A stretch of 64,000 bases of DNA from Microbaculum marinum (GCF_042646165.1 NZ_JBHRTC010000013.1), one strand, 5' to 3'. Shown: positions 1 to 8,421, counted from the stretch's first letter. Numbers and translations: made by a program. The notes: generated by a model not told the origin, from the sequence alone.

Positions 1-95
1 CCGGGCGCCGCCAGCGCGCCGCCGCCGTCGGGCAGGCCGGCGGCCTCGTCGACCAGGAAGGACAGGACGTCGGGCAGCGTCATGGCGGCGATCAT
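1..95 (-). CDS. N-terminus of an unidentified protein, cut by the window edge
   Basis: A leftward reading frame enters from the window edge and begins at an ATG ending at position 95, or at an in-frame ATG ending at 83. It reads MIAAMTLPDVLSFLVDE, then a Gly/Ala-rich stretch. It is divergent from the SRPBCC gene that follows, with about 120 bp between them. Too little is visible to name a family. Codon choice (G or C at third positions) fits a real gene, but the call is weak. Confidence 0.35.
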   Translation of the reverse strand, partial: MIAAMTLPDVLSFLVDEAAGLPDGGGALAAP

Positions 96-214
96 GCATC
101 GCCGCGGCCGCCGTGTCATGACGGTGGTGGACGGCCCCGCCCCGATTGCGGCGCGCGCCGGAGCACCTACATATCGCCAGGCGCGCCCGCGACGCGGGCC
201 GGAGGAGGCCGCCG

Positions 215-646
215 ATGTCCGAGACCGTGCACACCGAAATCGAGATCGCGGCGCCGCAGGCGACCGTCTTCGCCTTCCTCACCGATCCCGACAGGATCAT
301 GCGCTGGCTCGGCGGCAGCGCGACGATGGAGCCGCGCCCCGGCGGCATCTACCTGGTCAGCGTCGGCGACCGTCACGTCGCCCGCGGCAGGTTCACCGAG
401 GTGATCCCGGTGCACCGGCTCGCCTACACCTTCGGCTGGGACGCGCGCGACAACGTGCCGCCCGGCTCCGGCCTGATCGAGATCGACCTCGTCGAACACA
501 ACGGCGGCACCCTGGTGCGCTTCACCCACAGCGGCCTGCCCGACGAGGCCGAGCGCGCCGGCCACGCCAGGGGCTGGGCCCACTACCTGAACCGGCTGGC
601 GATCGCCGCCAGCGGCGGCGACCCCGGCCCCGACACGCTGGCGTGA
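215..646 (+). CDS. SRPBCC (AHSA1/START-like) domain protein
   Basis: A 143-aa protein with the layout of the AHSA1/SRPBCC ligand-binding fold. It opens with a strand (TVHTEIEIAAP) and the helix ATVFAFLTDPDRIMRWLG. A Gly-rich hairpin (PRPGGIYLVSVGD) follows, then VRGRFTEVIP-type strands and a long C-terminal helix ending in HYLNRLAIAASGG. Such proteins bind hydrophobic ligands in a deep cavity; this family is often encoded beside ArsR-type regulators. The start is fixed by GGAGGAGG at 201-208. The divergent gene at the window edge could be its regulator, but that cannot be shown here. A hairpin with a T-run at 769-793 probably ends its transcript. Confidence 0.82.
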   Translation: MSETVHTEIEIAAPQATVFAFLTDPDRIMRWLGGSATMEPRPGGIYLVSVGDRHVARGRFTEVIPVHRLAYTFGWDARDNVPPGSGLIEIDLVEHNGGTLVRFTHSGLPDEAERAGHARGWAHYLNRLAIAASGGDPGPDTLA

Positions 647-768
647 GGCGAGGCGAGGCCGCAGCCCCGCTGCGATCCCGGCGGCCGCGAGCGGCCCCGA
701 GGACGCTTCCGGCAAGACCGTAGCGCAGGGCGGAAGGTGACGGTCGCGCCGCCAGCGGCGACTAGCGG

Positions 769-793
769 AAAAGCGACCGGAATGTCGCTTTTT
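769..793 (+). terminator. Intrinsic terminator-like hairpin with A/T flanks
   Basis: AAAAGCGAC (769-777) pairs with GTCGCTTTT (784-792) around the loop CGGAAT, giving a nine-pair stem that runs into a T-tract. The A-tract on the left makes it usable in both directions. It lies between the SRPBCC gene and the next secreted-protein gene. Confidence 0.6.
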
Positions 794-877
794 CAAGTAA
801 TCGGCAGTCCGAAATCTCCTTGCGCCGGCTCACTAATTACTGTGAGATCATGTTTTATGGCTCCCCAGGAGACCGAC

Positions 878-1444
878 ATGTTCTTCTCTTTCGAATTTCG
901 AAACAAGTATTCCCGTCACAAACAGGTCCGGCGCCGTTTATACTCGGCTGCGGTTGCGATGGCGGCCATGTTCGGACTTGCGCCGGCCGTCTCGGCGGAG
1001 GTCATCCAGATTTCCGCCGCGGGCCTCGTTCGCCACTGTCCCTGCGATTTCGATCCCGCCGACGGCGCCCTGGTCAGCCAGGGCGTGCTTCAGCCGCAAG
1101 ACGCAGGCGCCCGCTACTTCGCCCCTGTCGTGTTCCCGGCATCCGGCGTCAACGTCTGCGAGGTCGCCATGGTCTATCGCGACGTCAACGACGCCGACAC
1201 GATGACAGCCTCGCTCAACCGCAAGAGTTTCGCGGTCGGAGGCGATGCCTTCGTTCCGCCGGTGGCGATGGCGACCCTGAAGAGCGGGCCCGGCGTGGTC
1301 GATACGGTGCGGCGCGCCGCGAAGACGAAGATCAAACGGGCGAAGATAAACACATCGAAATATTTCTACTTCCTGGAGGTCGAGGTGCCGACCATAAACC
1401 TCGAGATCCTGGGCTTTCAGATCGTCACCGGAAAGACCTGCTGA
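878..1444 (+). CDS. Small secreted protein of unknown function
   Basis: A 188-aa product beginning MFFSFEFRNKYSRHKQ, followed by a basic region and a hydrophobic segment (YSAAVAMAAMFGLAPAVSA). This looks like a signal peptide with cleavage after AVSA. The mature part has CPCDF near its start, a central block with YFAPVVFPASGVNVCEVAMVYRDVN, and a C-terminus rich in beta-strands (FLEVEVPTINLEILG) ending in TGKTC. The Cys spacing suggests disulfides in the periplasm. An upstream in-frame start exists, but the ATG at 878 has AGGAGA at 867-872 and directly precedes the signal peptide. It is followed 80 bp later by another secreted protein on the same strand. I do not recognise a characterised family. 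Confidence 0.75.
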   Translation: MFFSFEFRNKYSRHKQVRRRLYSAAVAMAAMFGLAPAVSAEVIQISAAGLVRHCPCDFDPADGALVSQGVLQPQDAGARYFAPVVFPASGVNVCEVAMVYRDVNDADTMTASLNRKSFAVGGDAFVPPVAMATLKSGPGVVDTVRRAAKTKIKRAKINTSKYFYFLEVEVPTINLEILGFQIVTGKTC

Positions 1445-1524
1445 ACGGCAGACATTCACGAGATTTCCCTGCAGGCGTTGTGCAGGCCGCAAGGCGGCAC
1501 GTCATCGGAATGTGGGAGATTGCA

Positions 1525-2109
1525 ATGAAACGTCGAACCATACCCGCCCGCATGTGCGGGGCGCTTGTTGCCGCCCTTGCAGTTCAGGCCGCAAGCCCCG
1601 TCGCTGCCGCCGAAACCTTCGGCGCCAGGCTGACCCATCAGCTCACCCCGCCCGAATACTGCACCAGCAACAAGGGCAAGATGTGCACCTGGGTGCTGAT
1701 GGAGGCGCAGGGCAACGCGGGCAAGGAGACCGCGCCCCGCAACGGGACGGTGGACAAGATCCGGCTGGTCGCGTGCGCGCCGGCCGGCTCGTTCGTCCTC
1801 CAGGTCGTCCGCGTCAAGCCGGGCACCGAGAAGGTCAAGGCGATCAGCACCGGCCCCGTCGTCAACTATCAGGGGACCAAGCGCAACTGCACCGCCAGCA
1901 AGAACTTCGACGTGGAGGAATTCGACGTCGACGTGCCGATCCGGAAGGGCCAGTCGCTCGCCGTGGTCGCGACCGAGGTCCGCTTCATGTACAATTCCGG
2001 CAGCGGACCTTCGATCATGTACGACCCGCCGCTCGCCGAAGGCGACGCCTTCCGCACCACCAGCCTCGATTCCGGCTTCCTGATGATCCAGGCCGAACTC
2101 GCGCCGTGA
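1525..2109 (+). CDS. Secreted protein of unknown function
   Basis: A 194-aa product. MKRRTIPARMCGALVAALAVQAASPVAAAE is a standard Sec signal peptide, with cleavage near AAA-ET. The mature part has four Cys (EYCTSNKGKMCTW, LVACAPAG, KRNCTASK) and alternating strands such as GSFVLQVVRVKPG and GQSLAVVATEVRF, which suggests a beta-sandwich. GGGAGA at 1514-1519 sets the start. It follows the 188-aa secreted protein on the same strand and may share its transcript. I know no function for it. Confidence 0.75.
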   Translation: MKRRTIPARMCGALVAALAVQAASPVAAAETFGARLTHQLTPPEYCTSNKGKMCTWVLMEAQGNAGKETAPRNGTVDKIRLVACAPAGSFVLQVVRVKPGTEKVKAISTGPVVNYQGTKRNCTASKNFDVEEFDVDVPIRKGQSLAVVATEVRFMYNSGSGPSIMYDPPLAEGDAFRTTSLDSGFLMIQAELAP

Positions 2110-2227
2110 TGGGGGGGCGGTGATCCCGGATCGCCCTTGGCGCGTCGGGGATAGCTTCAGCGCAGGCCGGGTGCCGCGTCAGGCGTCCGGCGCGCCGGCG
2201 GAGGTGCGCGTCGGGTCAGCCGGCGTC

Positions 2228-2296
2228 CCCGGATTGCGCGGCGTTAATCCGCGGACGCGCCAACCGCGCGATTCGGGGGCTCCATCCGGGCTACGG
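2228..2296 (+). repeat. 69-bp intergenic direct repeat, copy 1
   Basis: Begins CCCGGATTGCGCGGCGTTAA and ends ATCCGGGCTACGG. It matches copy 2 at 2474-2542 at most positions. Internally it carries near-complementary CCCGGAT and ATCCGGG ends, so each copy can fold into a hairpin. Confidence 0.7.
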
Positions 2297-2355
2297 GGCC
2301 GGCTCGACGGCTCTGGCTGCGAGTGCAGGCCGAACGCGCGTGGTTGGCGCGCGGG

Positions 2356-2402
2356 CCTCGATCCTTCGAGACGGCCGCTGCGCGGCCTCCTCAGGATGAG
2401 GG
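2356..2402 (+). repeat. Rhizobial-type intergenic palindrome
   Basis: CCTCGATCCTTCGAGACG, then GGCCGCTGCGCGGCC, then TCCTCAGGATGAGG. The outer arms CCTC-ATCCT and AGGAT-GAGG pair, and GGCCGC pairs with GCGGCC inside. It matches from memory the abundant palindrome (CCTTCGAGACG...CTCCTCAGGATGAGG) scattered between genes in Bradyrhizobium, Rhodopseudomonas and relatives. Confidence 0.7.
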
Positions 2403-2473
2403 GCGGGGGTTGGGGGCGTTGCCGTTGGAGGTGTGTTGCCGTCGGGGATGGCTTGGGATCGGGCGGCCGCACT

Positions 2474-2542
2474 CCCGGATTGCGCGGAGTTTATCCTCGG
2501 ACGCGCCAGCGGCGCGATCCGGGGGCTTCATCCGGGCTGCGG
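2474..2542 (+). repeat. 69-bp intergenic direct repeat, copy 2
   Basis: Begins CCCGGATTGCGCGGAGTTTA and ends ATCCGGGCTGCGG. Same length and orientation as copy 1, with the rhizobial-type palindrome lying between the two. Confidence 0.7.
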
Positions 2543-2645
2543 GCGGGCCTACGCACGGGCCACGGGCCCCCGCCCTCCGGTGCCGGCCTTCACTCCCGCA
2601 CGCGCGTCATGCTACCCCCTGCATACCAATGAAACGGAGGGTCCC

Positions 2646-3128
2646 ATGACCTGGAGCATCTATCTGTCGGGGGAGATCCATTCCGACTGGCGCGAGCGGA
2701 TCGTGGCGGGGGCCGAGGCGGCCGGGCTGGACGTCGAGTTCTCCGCGCCGGTGACGCATCACGAGGCCTCCGACGATTGCGGCGCTGCGATCCTCGGCGC
2801 GGAGGCAGACAAGGTCTGGCACGACCGCAAGGGGGCGCAGCTGAACGCGATCCGCACGCGCACGCTGCTGGAGCAGGCCGACATCGTCGTGGTGCGGTTC
2901 GGCGACAAGTACCGGCAGTGGAACGCCGCCTTCGACGCCGGCTACGCGGCGGCGCTGGGGACGCCGATTATCGTGCTGCATCCGCCCGAGCACGGCCACG
3001 CGCTGAAGGAGGTGGACGCCGCCGCGCTCGCCGTCGCCGAGACGCCGGAGCAGGTGGTGGCCTGCCTGGCCTACGTCGTCGCCGGCACGCTGCCGGGCTA
3101 TACCGACCGGGCCCGGGCGGCGGAGTAG
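2646..3128 (+). CDS. YtoQ-like protein (nucleoside deoxyribosyltransferase-like fold)
   Basis: A 160-aa protein beginning MTWSIYLSGEIHSDWRE, a signature of the YtoQ family. The middle has SAPVTHHEASDDCG, then ADIVVVRFGDKYRQWNAAFDAGYAAALGTPII. That part is the familiar pattern of nucleoside 2-deoxyribosyltransferase-like folds: a strand, an acidic residue in AAFDAGYA, and a dinucleotide-like beta-alpha unit. The family is widespread but its substrate is unknown to me. GGAGGGTCCC just before the ATG is the ribosome site. It is convergent with the gene that follows, with about 50 bp between them. Confidence 0.8.
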   Translation: MTWSIYLSGEIHSDWRERIVAGAEAAGLDVEFSAPVTHHEASDDCGAAILGAEADKVWHDRKGAQLNAIRTRTLLEQADIVVVRFGDKYRQWNAAFDAGYAAALGTPIIVLHPPEHGHALKEVDAAALAVAETPEQVVACLAYVVAGTLPGYTDRARAAE

Positions 3129-3181
3129 GGGTCGACCTTCGACCGGCGGCCACGGACGTCCGGACTTGCCCGCAGGCCGCG

Positions 3182-3871
3182 TCAGGCCTCGTTTTCCGAG
3201 AGGGCGCCGGTTGCGCTGGTGCGGACACGGGCGCCGCGCAGGTGCGCGGCGGTGGCCGGCCAACGGGCTTCCAGCAGCCGCGCCTTGGCGATCCGTGTCG
3301 TGTTGACGCTGTCGGACTGGTTGCCGCCGAGGACGCTGTAGGCGGTGCCGTCTTCGCCGTTGTAGAAGCCGACATGCCCCTGCCAGCCGTCCCGCGATCC
3401 GCGCCAGAAAACCATGACGGCCCCCCAGACGGGTTCGCTGGGCACGCCGAATCTCGCCCAGTTGCGCGCACCGAGGGGATTCTGCGGCAATGGCTCGTCG
3501 GGCAGGGTGGAGCCGATGCAGTGGGCGGCGAACAGGCCGCACCACGGCACGTCGTCCCCCTTGTAGTCTATCCCCGCGCCCTCGGCCCAATCGATGATGG
3601 TGGGATTGGAGGCCGGACCCTCCACCTCCTTGACGCCCCGCAGCCTGCGCGCTTCCGACATCCAGACGAACCGCGACAGGTCGGGCAGGGCGGCGGACTG
3701 GGCGAACAGTGCCCCTTCCGTCGCATCGTCGACCACGCCGTCGACCGCCAGCCCGTGGCGCTTCTGGAACTCCTTGACGGCAGCCATCGTGGCGCGCCCC
3801 CAGATGCCGTCCAACGGGCCGGGATCGAAGCCCTGCGAACGAAGGGCCGTCTGAATTGCCATTACATCCAT
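3182..3871 (-). CDS. Peptidoglycan-binding domain plus TIGR02594/CHAP-like peptidase
   Basis: A 229-aa protein. Residues 1-58 are a PG_binding_1 repeat (IQTALRSQGFDPGPLDGIWG, then AAVKEFQKRHGLAVDG). Residues 100-195 match the TIGR02594/CHAP-like amidase pattern: VPWCGLFAAHC with Cys111, GHVGFY with His166 and LGGNQ with Asn184, the probable catalytic triad. Such proteins cut peptide bridges in cell-wall murein. No signal peptide is visible, so it may be exported by holin-like or other routes, or be a phage-derived endolysin. The start at 3871 is preceded by GGGAGGAACC; an earlier in-frame ATG lacks such a site. Confidence 0.8.
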   Translation of the reverse strand: MDVMAIQTALRSQGFDPGPLDGIWGRATMAAVKEFQKRHGLAVDGVVDDATEGALFAQSAALPDLSRFVWMSEARRLRGVKEVEGPASNPTIIDWAEGAGIDYKGDDVPWCGLFAAHCIGSTLPDEPLPQNPLGARNWARFGVPSEPVWGAVMVFWRGSRDGWQGHVGFYNGEDGTAYSVLGGNQSDSVNTTRIAKARLLEARWPATAAHLRGARVRTSATGALSENEA

Positions 3872-4243
3872 CGGTTCCTCCCGTAATGCGTGTGGTACGT
3901 TACATATATACACTTATTGCGAGCATCATGGCGAGGCCTTCGGCGGGGCCGAGAATTTCCGTGCAGAACGGGACCGGCGGCGGGCGCGCCGCCCCCGTGG
4001 CTTGAGACGGGGAGGGAGCGGGCGGGACATGCCGGCGCGGCGGACGGCTGCGCGGGCGACGGCGTCCGGACCACTGCGCCCGGACCACTGCACCCGGAGG
4101 GCGAAGCCGGCGCCGGCCTTCCGCAACGGCAATCGTTGCGGCGGCGGCCGGAAGCCGCTAAATGCCTCGCAGCGCTGAAAAAAGGGCGATTTCCGGCGGT
4201 GCCGCGCGGGATCCTGCCGGGAGGGCGTTCCTGACGCGGCTAT

Positions 4244-4262
4244 CGTTCCCAATTCAGGAACG
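4244..4262. promoter_or_regulatory. Inverted repeat, possible operator
   Basis: CGTTCC and GGAACG arms of six bases around the 7-nt spacer CAATTCA. A third CGTTCC half-site (4226-4231) lies one and a half turns upstream. No gene is adjacent, so its role is open. Confidence 0.3.
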
Positions 4263-4725
4263 CTGCATTCATTCTTTTGCAGCTAGCCCCGGTTTGAAAC
4301 ATTCGAAACAATTTTACCCGCTGCTTGCCGTGCGGTTGAAACCTGCAACAGCGATTTTGTTTCCCGTCGGTCGCGGCCTGGTGTCGCGGACGGGATACAA
4401 GGAAGCGCCACCGGCCTCCGAAGAACGGTCCGGGCCCCCAACCTGATCGTTCGTCGCTCGAGGACTTTCCTCCAGCCGGAGCCGGTCGGCGCCGACCTTC
4501 CCCCCACGTCCCCCGCGCCTAGTCCCGCCCGGACATCCGCGCCGCGGCCGACATCCCATCCGATCGCGCTTCCTCCCCTCGAGCGGTCGGACCTGACCTC
4601 CGCGCCGGCGTTCCGGGCCCCTGGCCCGAGCGTCGGCGTCCATTTTTGCGCTCCCGCCCGGCATCATCGGACACCTCCCCCTGCCACGCGACGCACGCCA
4701 TGCCGGAGCAGCATGGGAGCGTTGT

Positions 4726-4754
4726 TTGCATATCCGTCGCAATGTCCCTATATA
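4726..4754 (+). promoter_or_regulatory. Sigma-70-like promoter for the methyltransferase
   Basis: TTGCAT (4726-4731) and TATATA (4749-4754) are separated by exactly 17 bp. Transcription would begin near 4761, giving a leader of about 100 nt before the GTG at 4863. It is a good match in an otherwise GC-rich background. Confidence 0.5.
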
Positions 4755-4862
4755 ACATGTCAATAATCACAAGGTGGCAGTTCGCGCCGGAAAGGGCAGC
4801 CTTTTCCGTGGCGAAGTATTGTGTCGTCTGCACCAGGTTCGACGCCGAAAAGGAGAGAAAAA

Positions 4863-5717
4863 GTGACTGTGGAATACGATGAGACCGGCAAGATTGTACT
4901 GGACCACGTTTACAACCAGCCGGATCCGATTGCGTATTTCTCCACACTCAGCAAGCTCGATTACTCGATTCCGGGCGAGGCCGCGCCGGTGTTCCGCAAG
5001 GTGATCGAGGCCTGGCGGGGCGGTGCGGAGACCGACGAAGTCAACCTCCTGGATCTCGGCTGCTCCTACGGCATCAACGCGGCCATCCTGAAGCACGACC
5101 TCAGCATGGGCGATCTCTACACGCACTATGCCGGGGCGAAGCTGGCCGGGCTGTCGGAGGACGACCTGATCGAACACGACCGGCAGTTTTACGCCAAGCA
5201 CCTGGCCGATCCGGACCTCGCCGTGACCGGCGTCGACATCGCCGCCAACGCGATCGACTACGCCGTTCAGGCGCAGATGCTGGATGACGGCTTCACGGCG
5301 AACCTGGAGACCGGGCCGCTGCCGGCCACCGCGTCGGAGGCGGTCGGCGATGCCAACCTGGTCATCTCGACGGGCTGCGTCGGCTACGTGCGGCAGGCGA
5401 CGTTCGAGAAGATCCTCGAGGCCGGCGGCGACGAGCGCCCCTGGATGGCGCATTTCGTGCTGCGGATGTTCCCATACGAGGAGTTCGAGGACCTGCTGGC
5501 GGGCCACGGCTACGTCACGGAGACGCTGCCGGCGACCTTTCGCCAGCGCCGCTTCGCATCGGCGGAGGAGCGCGACCACGTGCTCTCCAACCTGTCCGAC
5601 CTCGGACTGGACGCCGCAGGCAAGGAAGCCGACGGCTGGTATCACGCCAACTTCCATCTGTCGCGGCCGGCGGAGGCCGTCGAGGCGATGCCGCTGCGCG
5701 AGATGATCCCGCACTAG
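4863..5717 (+). CDS. Class I SAM-dependent methyltransferase
   Basis: A 284-aa protein. Around residue 60 it has VNLLDLGCSYGINAAI, the glycine-rich motif I that binds S-adenosylmethionine. VTGVDIAANAIDYA (motif II, the acidic ribose-binding residue) and ANLVISTGCVGYV (motif IV region) follow. The C-terminal half mentions no known substrate-recognition domain. The start is GTG at 4863, with AGGAGAG at 4851-4857. It has its own promoter and is followed by an MHS-type transporter on the same strand, about 165 bp away. Substrate unknown; the protein resembles small-molecule rather than RNA methyltransferases. Confidence 0.75.
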   Translation: MTVEYDETGKIVLDHVYNQPDPIAYFSTLSKLDYSIPGEAAPVFRKVIEAWRGGAETDEVNLLDLGCSYGINAAILKHDLSMGDLYTHYAGAKLAGLSEDDLIEHDRQFYAKHLADPDLAVTGVDIAANAIDYAVQAQMLDDGFTANLETGPLPATASEAVGDANLVISTGCVGYVRQATFEKILEAGGDERPWMAHFVLRMFPYEEFEDLLAGHGYVTETLPATFRQRRFASAEERDHVLSNLSDLGLDAAGKEADGWYHANFHLSRPAEAVEAMPLREMIPH

Positions 5718-5883
5718 TCCGGTTCGCGGCAGGGCCGGGGCCGGGCCCGCACGGGCCAGGTCCTCGCGCAGCTTCCAAATTGACCTCGCGTCAGCAAACG
5801 CGGTAGTCCCGTCCGGGGTCGCCGTGCCCGGCGTTGCCGGCACGGCAGATCCCTGGGCAAGCTCGGGCAGGCGGGGCGATCGC

Positions 5884-7185
5884 GTGACGGCTGGAACTGG
5901 CGCTGAAGCGACCGCGCAGGCGGACGCGATGACACCCGCACGCCGCAACCGGCTGATCGCGGCGGGCACCATCGGCAACGTGCTGGAATGGTACGATTTC
6001 GCCATCTACGGCTATCTCGCGTTTGCCATCGGCCACAACTTCTTCCCCCAGATCGATGCCACCGCCCGGGTGCTGGCGGCGTTCGGCGTCTTCGCCATCG
6101 GCTATTTCATGCGCCCGATCGGCGGCGTCGTGATCGGCCATATCGGCGACCGGTACGGCCGCCGCGCGGCGCTGACCTGGTCGGTCGTGCTGATGGCGGT
6201 GCCGACCTTCCTGATCGGGCTGATGCCGACCTACGCGGCGATCGGGCTTGCCGCGCCGCTGCTCCTGACCCTGCTCAGGATGCTGCAGGGCCTGTCGGTG
6301 GGCGGCGAGTACACGAGCTCCATGGTGTTCCTGGTCGAGCAGGCGCGCACCGACCGGCGCGCCTTCTACGGCGCCTTCTCGGTGCTCGGCGCCGTCGGCG
6401 GCATCCTGCTCGGCTCGGCCGTCGCCGCCGCCCTCACCGCCGCGCTCAGCCCGGACCAGGTCGAGGCCTGGGGCTGGCGCATTCCGTTCCTGTTCGGGCC
6501 GCTGATCGGCGTCGCCGGCTACCTGCTGCGGCGGCAGATGGCCCACTCGATGCCGGAGGCGCACCGGTTCGTGCACCCGCCGGTCGTCGAGGCGTTCCGC
6601 GACCACTGGCGGCTGATCCTCAGGATCGCCGGGATGTCGATGATCAACGCGGTCGGCTTCTACGTGATGTTCGTCTACGTGGCGGACTGGATGCAGTCGG
6701 CCGACGGCATCGCGCCGGCGCGGGCGCTGGAGATCAACACGATCAACATGGTGCTGCTGCTGCCGGTCATCCTGGGCGGGGCGCTGCTGTCGGACCGGAT
6801 CGGCCGCAAGCCGGTGATGATGACCTCGGTCGCCCTGGTGGCGGTGGCGGCCTGGCCGCTGTTCTGGCTGATGCACCACCCGAACGGCTGGCTGGCCTTC
6901 CTGGGGCAGTTCGGCTTCGTGCTGGCGCTCGGCGGCTTCTTCGCCTGCAACGCGGCGGTGCTGATCGAGGCCGTGCCGCGGGCGATCCGCTGCACCACCG
7001 TCTCGCTCGGCTACAACATCTGCCTGGGGCTGGCCGGCGGCACCGCGCCGCTGGTCGCCGCCTGGCTGGTCGCGCGCACCGACTACCAGCCGGCGCCGGC
7101 CTTCTACGTGATCGCCGCCGCGGTCGTCTCGCTGGTCTCGCTGACGTCGTTCAGGGAAACCTACCGCTCGCCGCTGCCTGCGTGA
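5884..7185 (+). CDS. MFS transporter, metabolite:H+ symporter (MHS, ProP-like) family
   Basis: About 433 aa with twelve hydrophobic segments. The MHS signature is clear: IAAGTIGNVLEWYDFAIYGYLA in TM1, then IGGVVIGHIGDRYGRRAAL (the loop 2-3 MFS motif), LLRMLQGLSVGGEYTSS in TM4-5 and a second GALLSDRIGRKP loop in the C-half. This family imports osmolytes, sugar acids, dicarboxylates or benzoate-type acids with protons. GTG at 5884 is my choice; GTG 5824 and ATG 5929 are also in frame, and no strong ribosome site decides. It is convergent with the SIMPL-domain gene, with only 16 bp between them. Confidence 0.85.
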   Translation: MTAGTGAEATAQADAMTPARRNRLIAAGTIGNVLEWYDFAIYGYLAFAIGHNFFPQIDATARVLAAFGVFAIGYFMRPIGGVVIGHIGDRYGRRAALTWSVVLMAVPTFLIGLMPTYAAIGLAAPLLLTLLRMLQGLSVGGEYTSSMVFLVEQARTDRRAFYGAFSVLGAVGGILLGSAVAAALTAALSPDQVEAWGWRIPFLFGPLIGVAGYLLRRQMAHSMPEAHRFVHPPVVEAFRDHWRLILRIAGMSMINAVGFYVMFVYVADWMQSADGIAPARALEINTINMVLLLPVILGGALLSDRIGRKPVMMTSVALVAVAAWPLFWLMHHPNGWLAFLGQFGFVLALGGFFACNAAVLIEAVPRAIRCTTVSLGYNICLGLAGGTAPLVAAWLVARTDYQPAPAFYVIAAAVVSLVSLTSFRETYRSPLPA

Positions 7186-7201
7186 GCGCGGCGCGGCCTG
7201 C

Positions 7202-7933
7202 TCAGCCGGCCAGTTCCCAGGTCACGTTGACCTCGACCGACAGCGTCTGCTCGCCGGCCTCGACGGGAACCGATGCGGCGGCGTCGCGCATCATCACGGC
7301 TTCCTGCTTGTACATCGGCCGGTAGCCGCCGGATTCGGTGATCGACTGGATGGGGCCGAGCTGGACGCCGGCGGCGCCGGCATAGATGTCGGCCTTGCGC
7401 ATCGCGTCCTGCATGGCGAGCCTGCGCGCCTCGTCGAGCCGCTTGTCGGCGTCGGAGACGTCGAAGGAGATGCCGCCGATCCGGTTGGAACCGACGGAGA
7501 CGACCTTGTCGAGCACCGGGCCGAGCCTGGCGAGGTCGCGCACGGTGACGGTGACGGAGTTGCCGACGGTGTAGCCGATGATGCGCGGCCCCTCGGCGTC
7601 GTCCCTGGCGTCCGGCTTGTGCTGGTAGCGCGGCTGGACGCGGAAGCCGGAGGTCTGGATGTCGCGGGCCTCGATGCCCGCCTCCTTCAGCGCCGCGATC
7701 ACCTCGGCGATGGCGGCGTTGTTGGCGTCCAGCGCCTCGCGGGCGGTTTTTGCCTCGGTCTCGACGCCGGTGTTGAGCGTGGCCATGTCGGGGGCGACGG
7801 AGATCTCGCCCTGGCCTGTCAGCGACAGCGTCGGCCGTGGCGCGTCCTGCGCCCGCGCGGGCAGCACGAAGAGGGCGGCGCAGGCCAGTGCCGCCGTGAC
7901 GATGCTCGCGCGCAGCATGACTGAAAGATGCAT
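7202..7933 (-). CDS. SIMPL (DUF541) domain periplasmic protein
   Basis: A 243-aa product. MHLSVMLRASIVTAALACAALFVLPARAQ is a signal peptide. The mature part begins PTLSLTGQGEISVAPDMATLNTGVETEA, the hallmark of SIMPL/DUF541 proteins (E. coli YggE type). IEARDIQTSGFRVQPRY, VGNSVTVTVRDLARLGPVLD and RIGGISFDVSD follow, then the long helix LDEARRLAMQDAMRKADIYA. YggE-type proteins are linked to oxidative-stress tolerance and form periplasmic ring assemblies. The ATG ending at 7933 has AGGA at good spacing. Confidence 0.88.
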   Translation of the reverse strand: MHLSVMLRASIVTAALACAALFVLPARAQDAPRPTLSLTGQGEISVAPDMATLNTGVETEAKTAREALDANNAAIAEVIAALKEAGIEARDIQTSGFRVQPRYQHKPDARDDAEGPRIIGYTVGNSVTVTVRDLARLGPVLDKVVSVGSNRIGGISFDVSDADKRLDEARRLAMQDAMRKADIYAGAAGVQLGPIQSITESGGYRPMYKQEAVMMRDAAASVPVEAGEQTLSVEVNVTWELAG

Positions 7934-8142
7934 GAAGTCCTGACCTTGATGTTTCGGATCTGGTGCTTGCTTCACCACCCAAATACGTCGGCAGTGGGGC
8001 GCATGGTGGGCCCGACATGGTTAATGCCGGCTTAACCATGGTCGCGGCAGGCGGGTCGCCGCGCGATCGCGACGAATGCGCGGGCGGGCACTTGCCCCCC
8101 GGGTGCCGCCTTGTGATAAAGAGGCCGCCTCGGATTCTTTCC

Positions 8143-8219
8143 GGGCCTGTAGCTCAACTGGTTAGAGCCGGCCGCTCATAACGGTCTGGTTGCAGGTTCG
8201 AGTCCTGCCAGGCCCACCA
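8143..8219 (+). tRNA. tRNA with CAU anticodon, best read as tRNA-Ile2
   Basis: A complete 77-nt cloverleaf with encoded CCA. The acceptor GGGCCTG pairs with CAGGCCC, the D arm is GCTC/GAGC, the anticodon loop is CTCATAA (anticodon CAT), and the T arm is GCAGG-TTCGAGT-CCTGC. A CAT anticodon can be Met, initiator fMet or lysidine-modified Ile2. The lack of the initiator's unpaired first base and of the elongator-Met acceptor GGCGGGG, together with likeness to alphaproteobacterial Ile2 genes, favours Ile2. A Met label from an automated scan should be treated with care. Confidence 0.93.
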
Positions 8220-8421
8220 AATCTTCCGGTTTGCCCGTCTTTTGCCAGTCCGCTTCCCTGTCCTTGCCGGGGCTCGCGTTCCGGAGATGGAGGTCGAGCG
8301 ATCTCGTCTTCTGCTTCTTCAAGATGGGCGCGCGTCTCCGGCTCGGCCGCCGCGCCGTGCGGCGGCCGTTTCGTCGGATGACGGGTCCGGAGGTGGCGGG
8401 CGGCCGTGGCGCCGCCCGCGG

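Larger units (their letters stand above)
2110..2645. other. Gene-free stretch carrying intergenic repeats
   Basis: About 535 bp with no convincing gene. Frames are open only because of high GC. It holds two copies of a 69-bp repeat flanking one palindromic element (annotated separately). The last 20 bp carry the ribosome site of the next gene (GGAGGGTCCC before the ATG). Confidence 0.6.
3872..4862. other. Long gene-poor stretch between divergent genes
   Basis: Almost 1 kb with no reading frame I can support. It becomes less GC-rich around 4240-4330 and 4720-4850. The first part holds an inverted repeat at 4244-4262, the second a good promoter for the methyltransferase. An AT-rich patch (3898-3915) just upstream of the peptidoglycan-binding gene could be its promoter, but no clear -35 box accompanies it. 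Confidence 0.45.

Noticed and set aside
2120..2632. 170-aa open frame (and an overlapping leftward one) in the repeat region
   Set aside because: Open only because of high GC; it runs through two hairpin repeats, is Arg/Gly-rich and has no ribosome site.
3898..3915. AT-rich patch as promoter of the peptidoglycan-binding gene
   Set aside because: A TATATA box can be placed on the minus strand, but no acceptable -35 box lies 16-18 bp from it.
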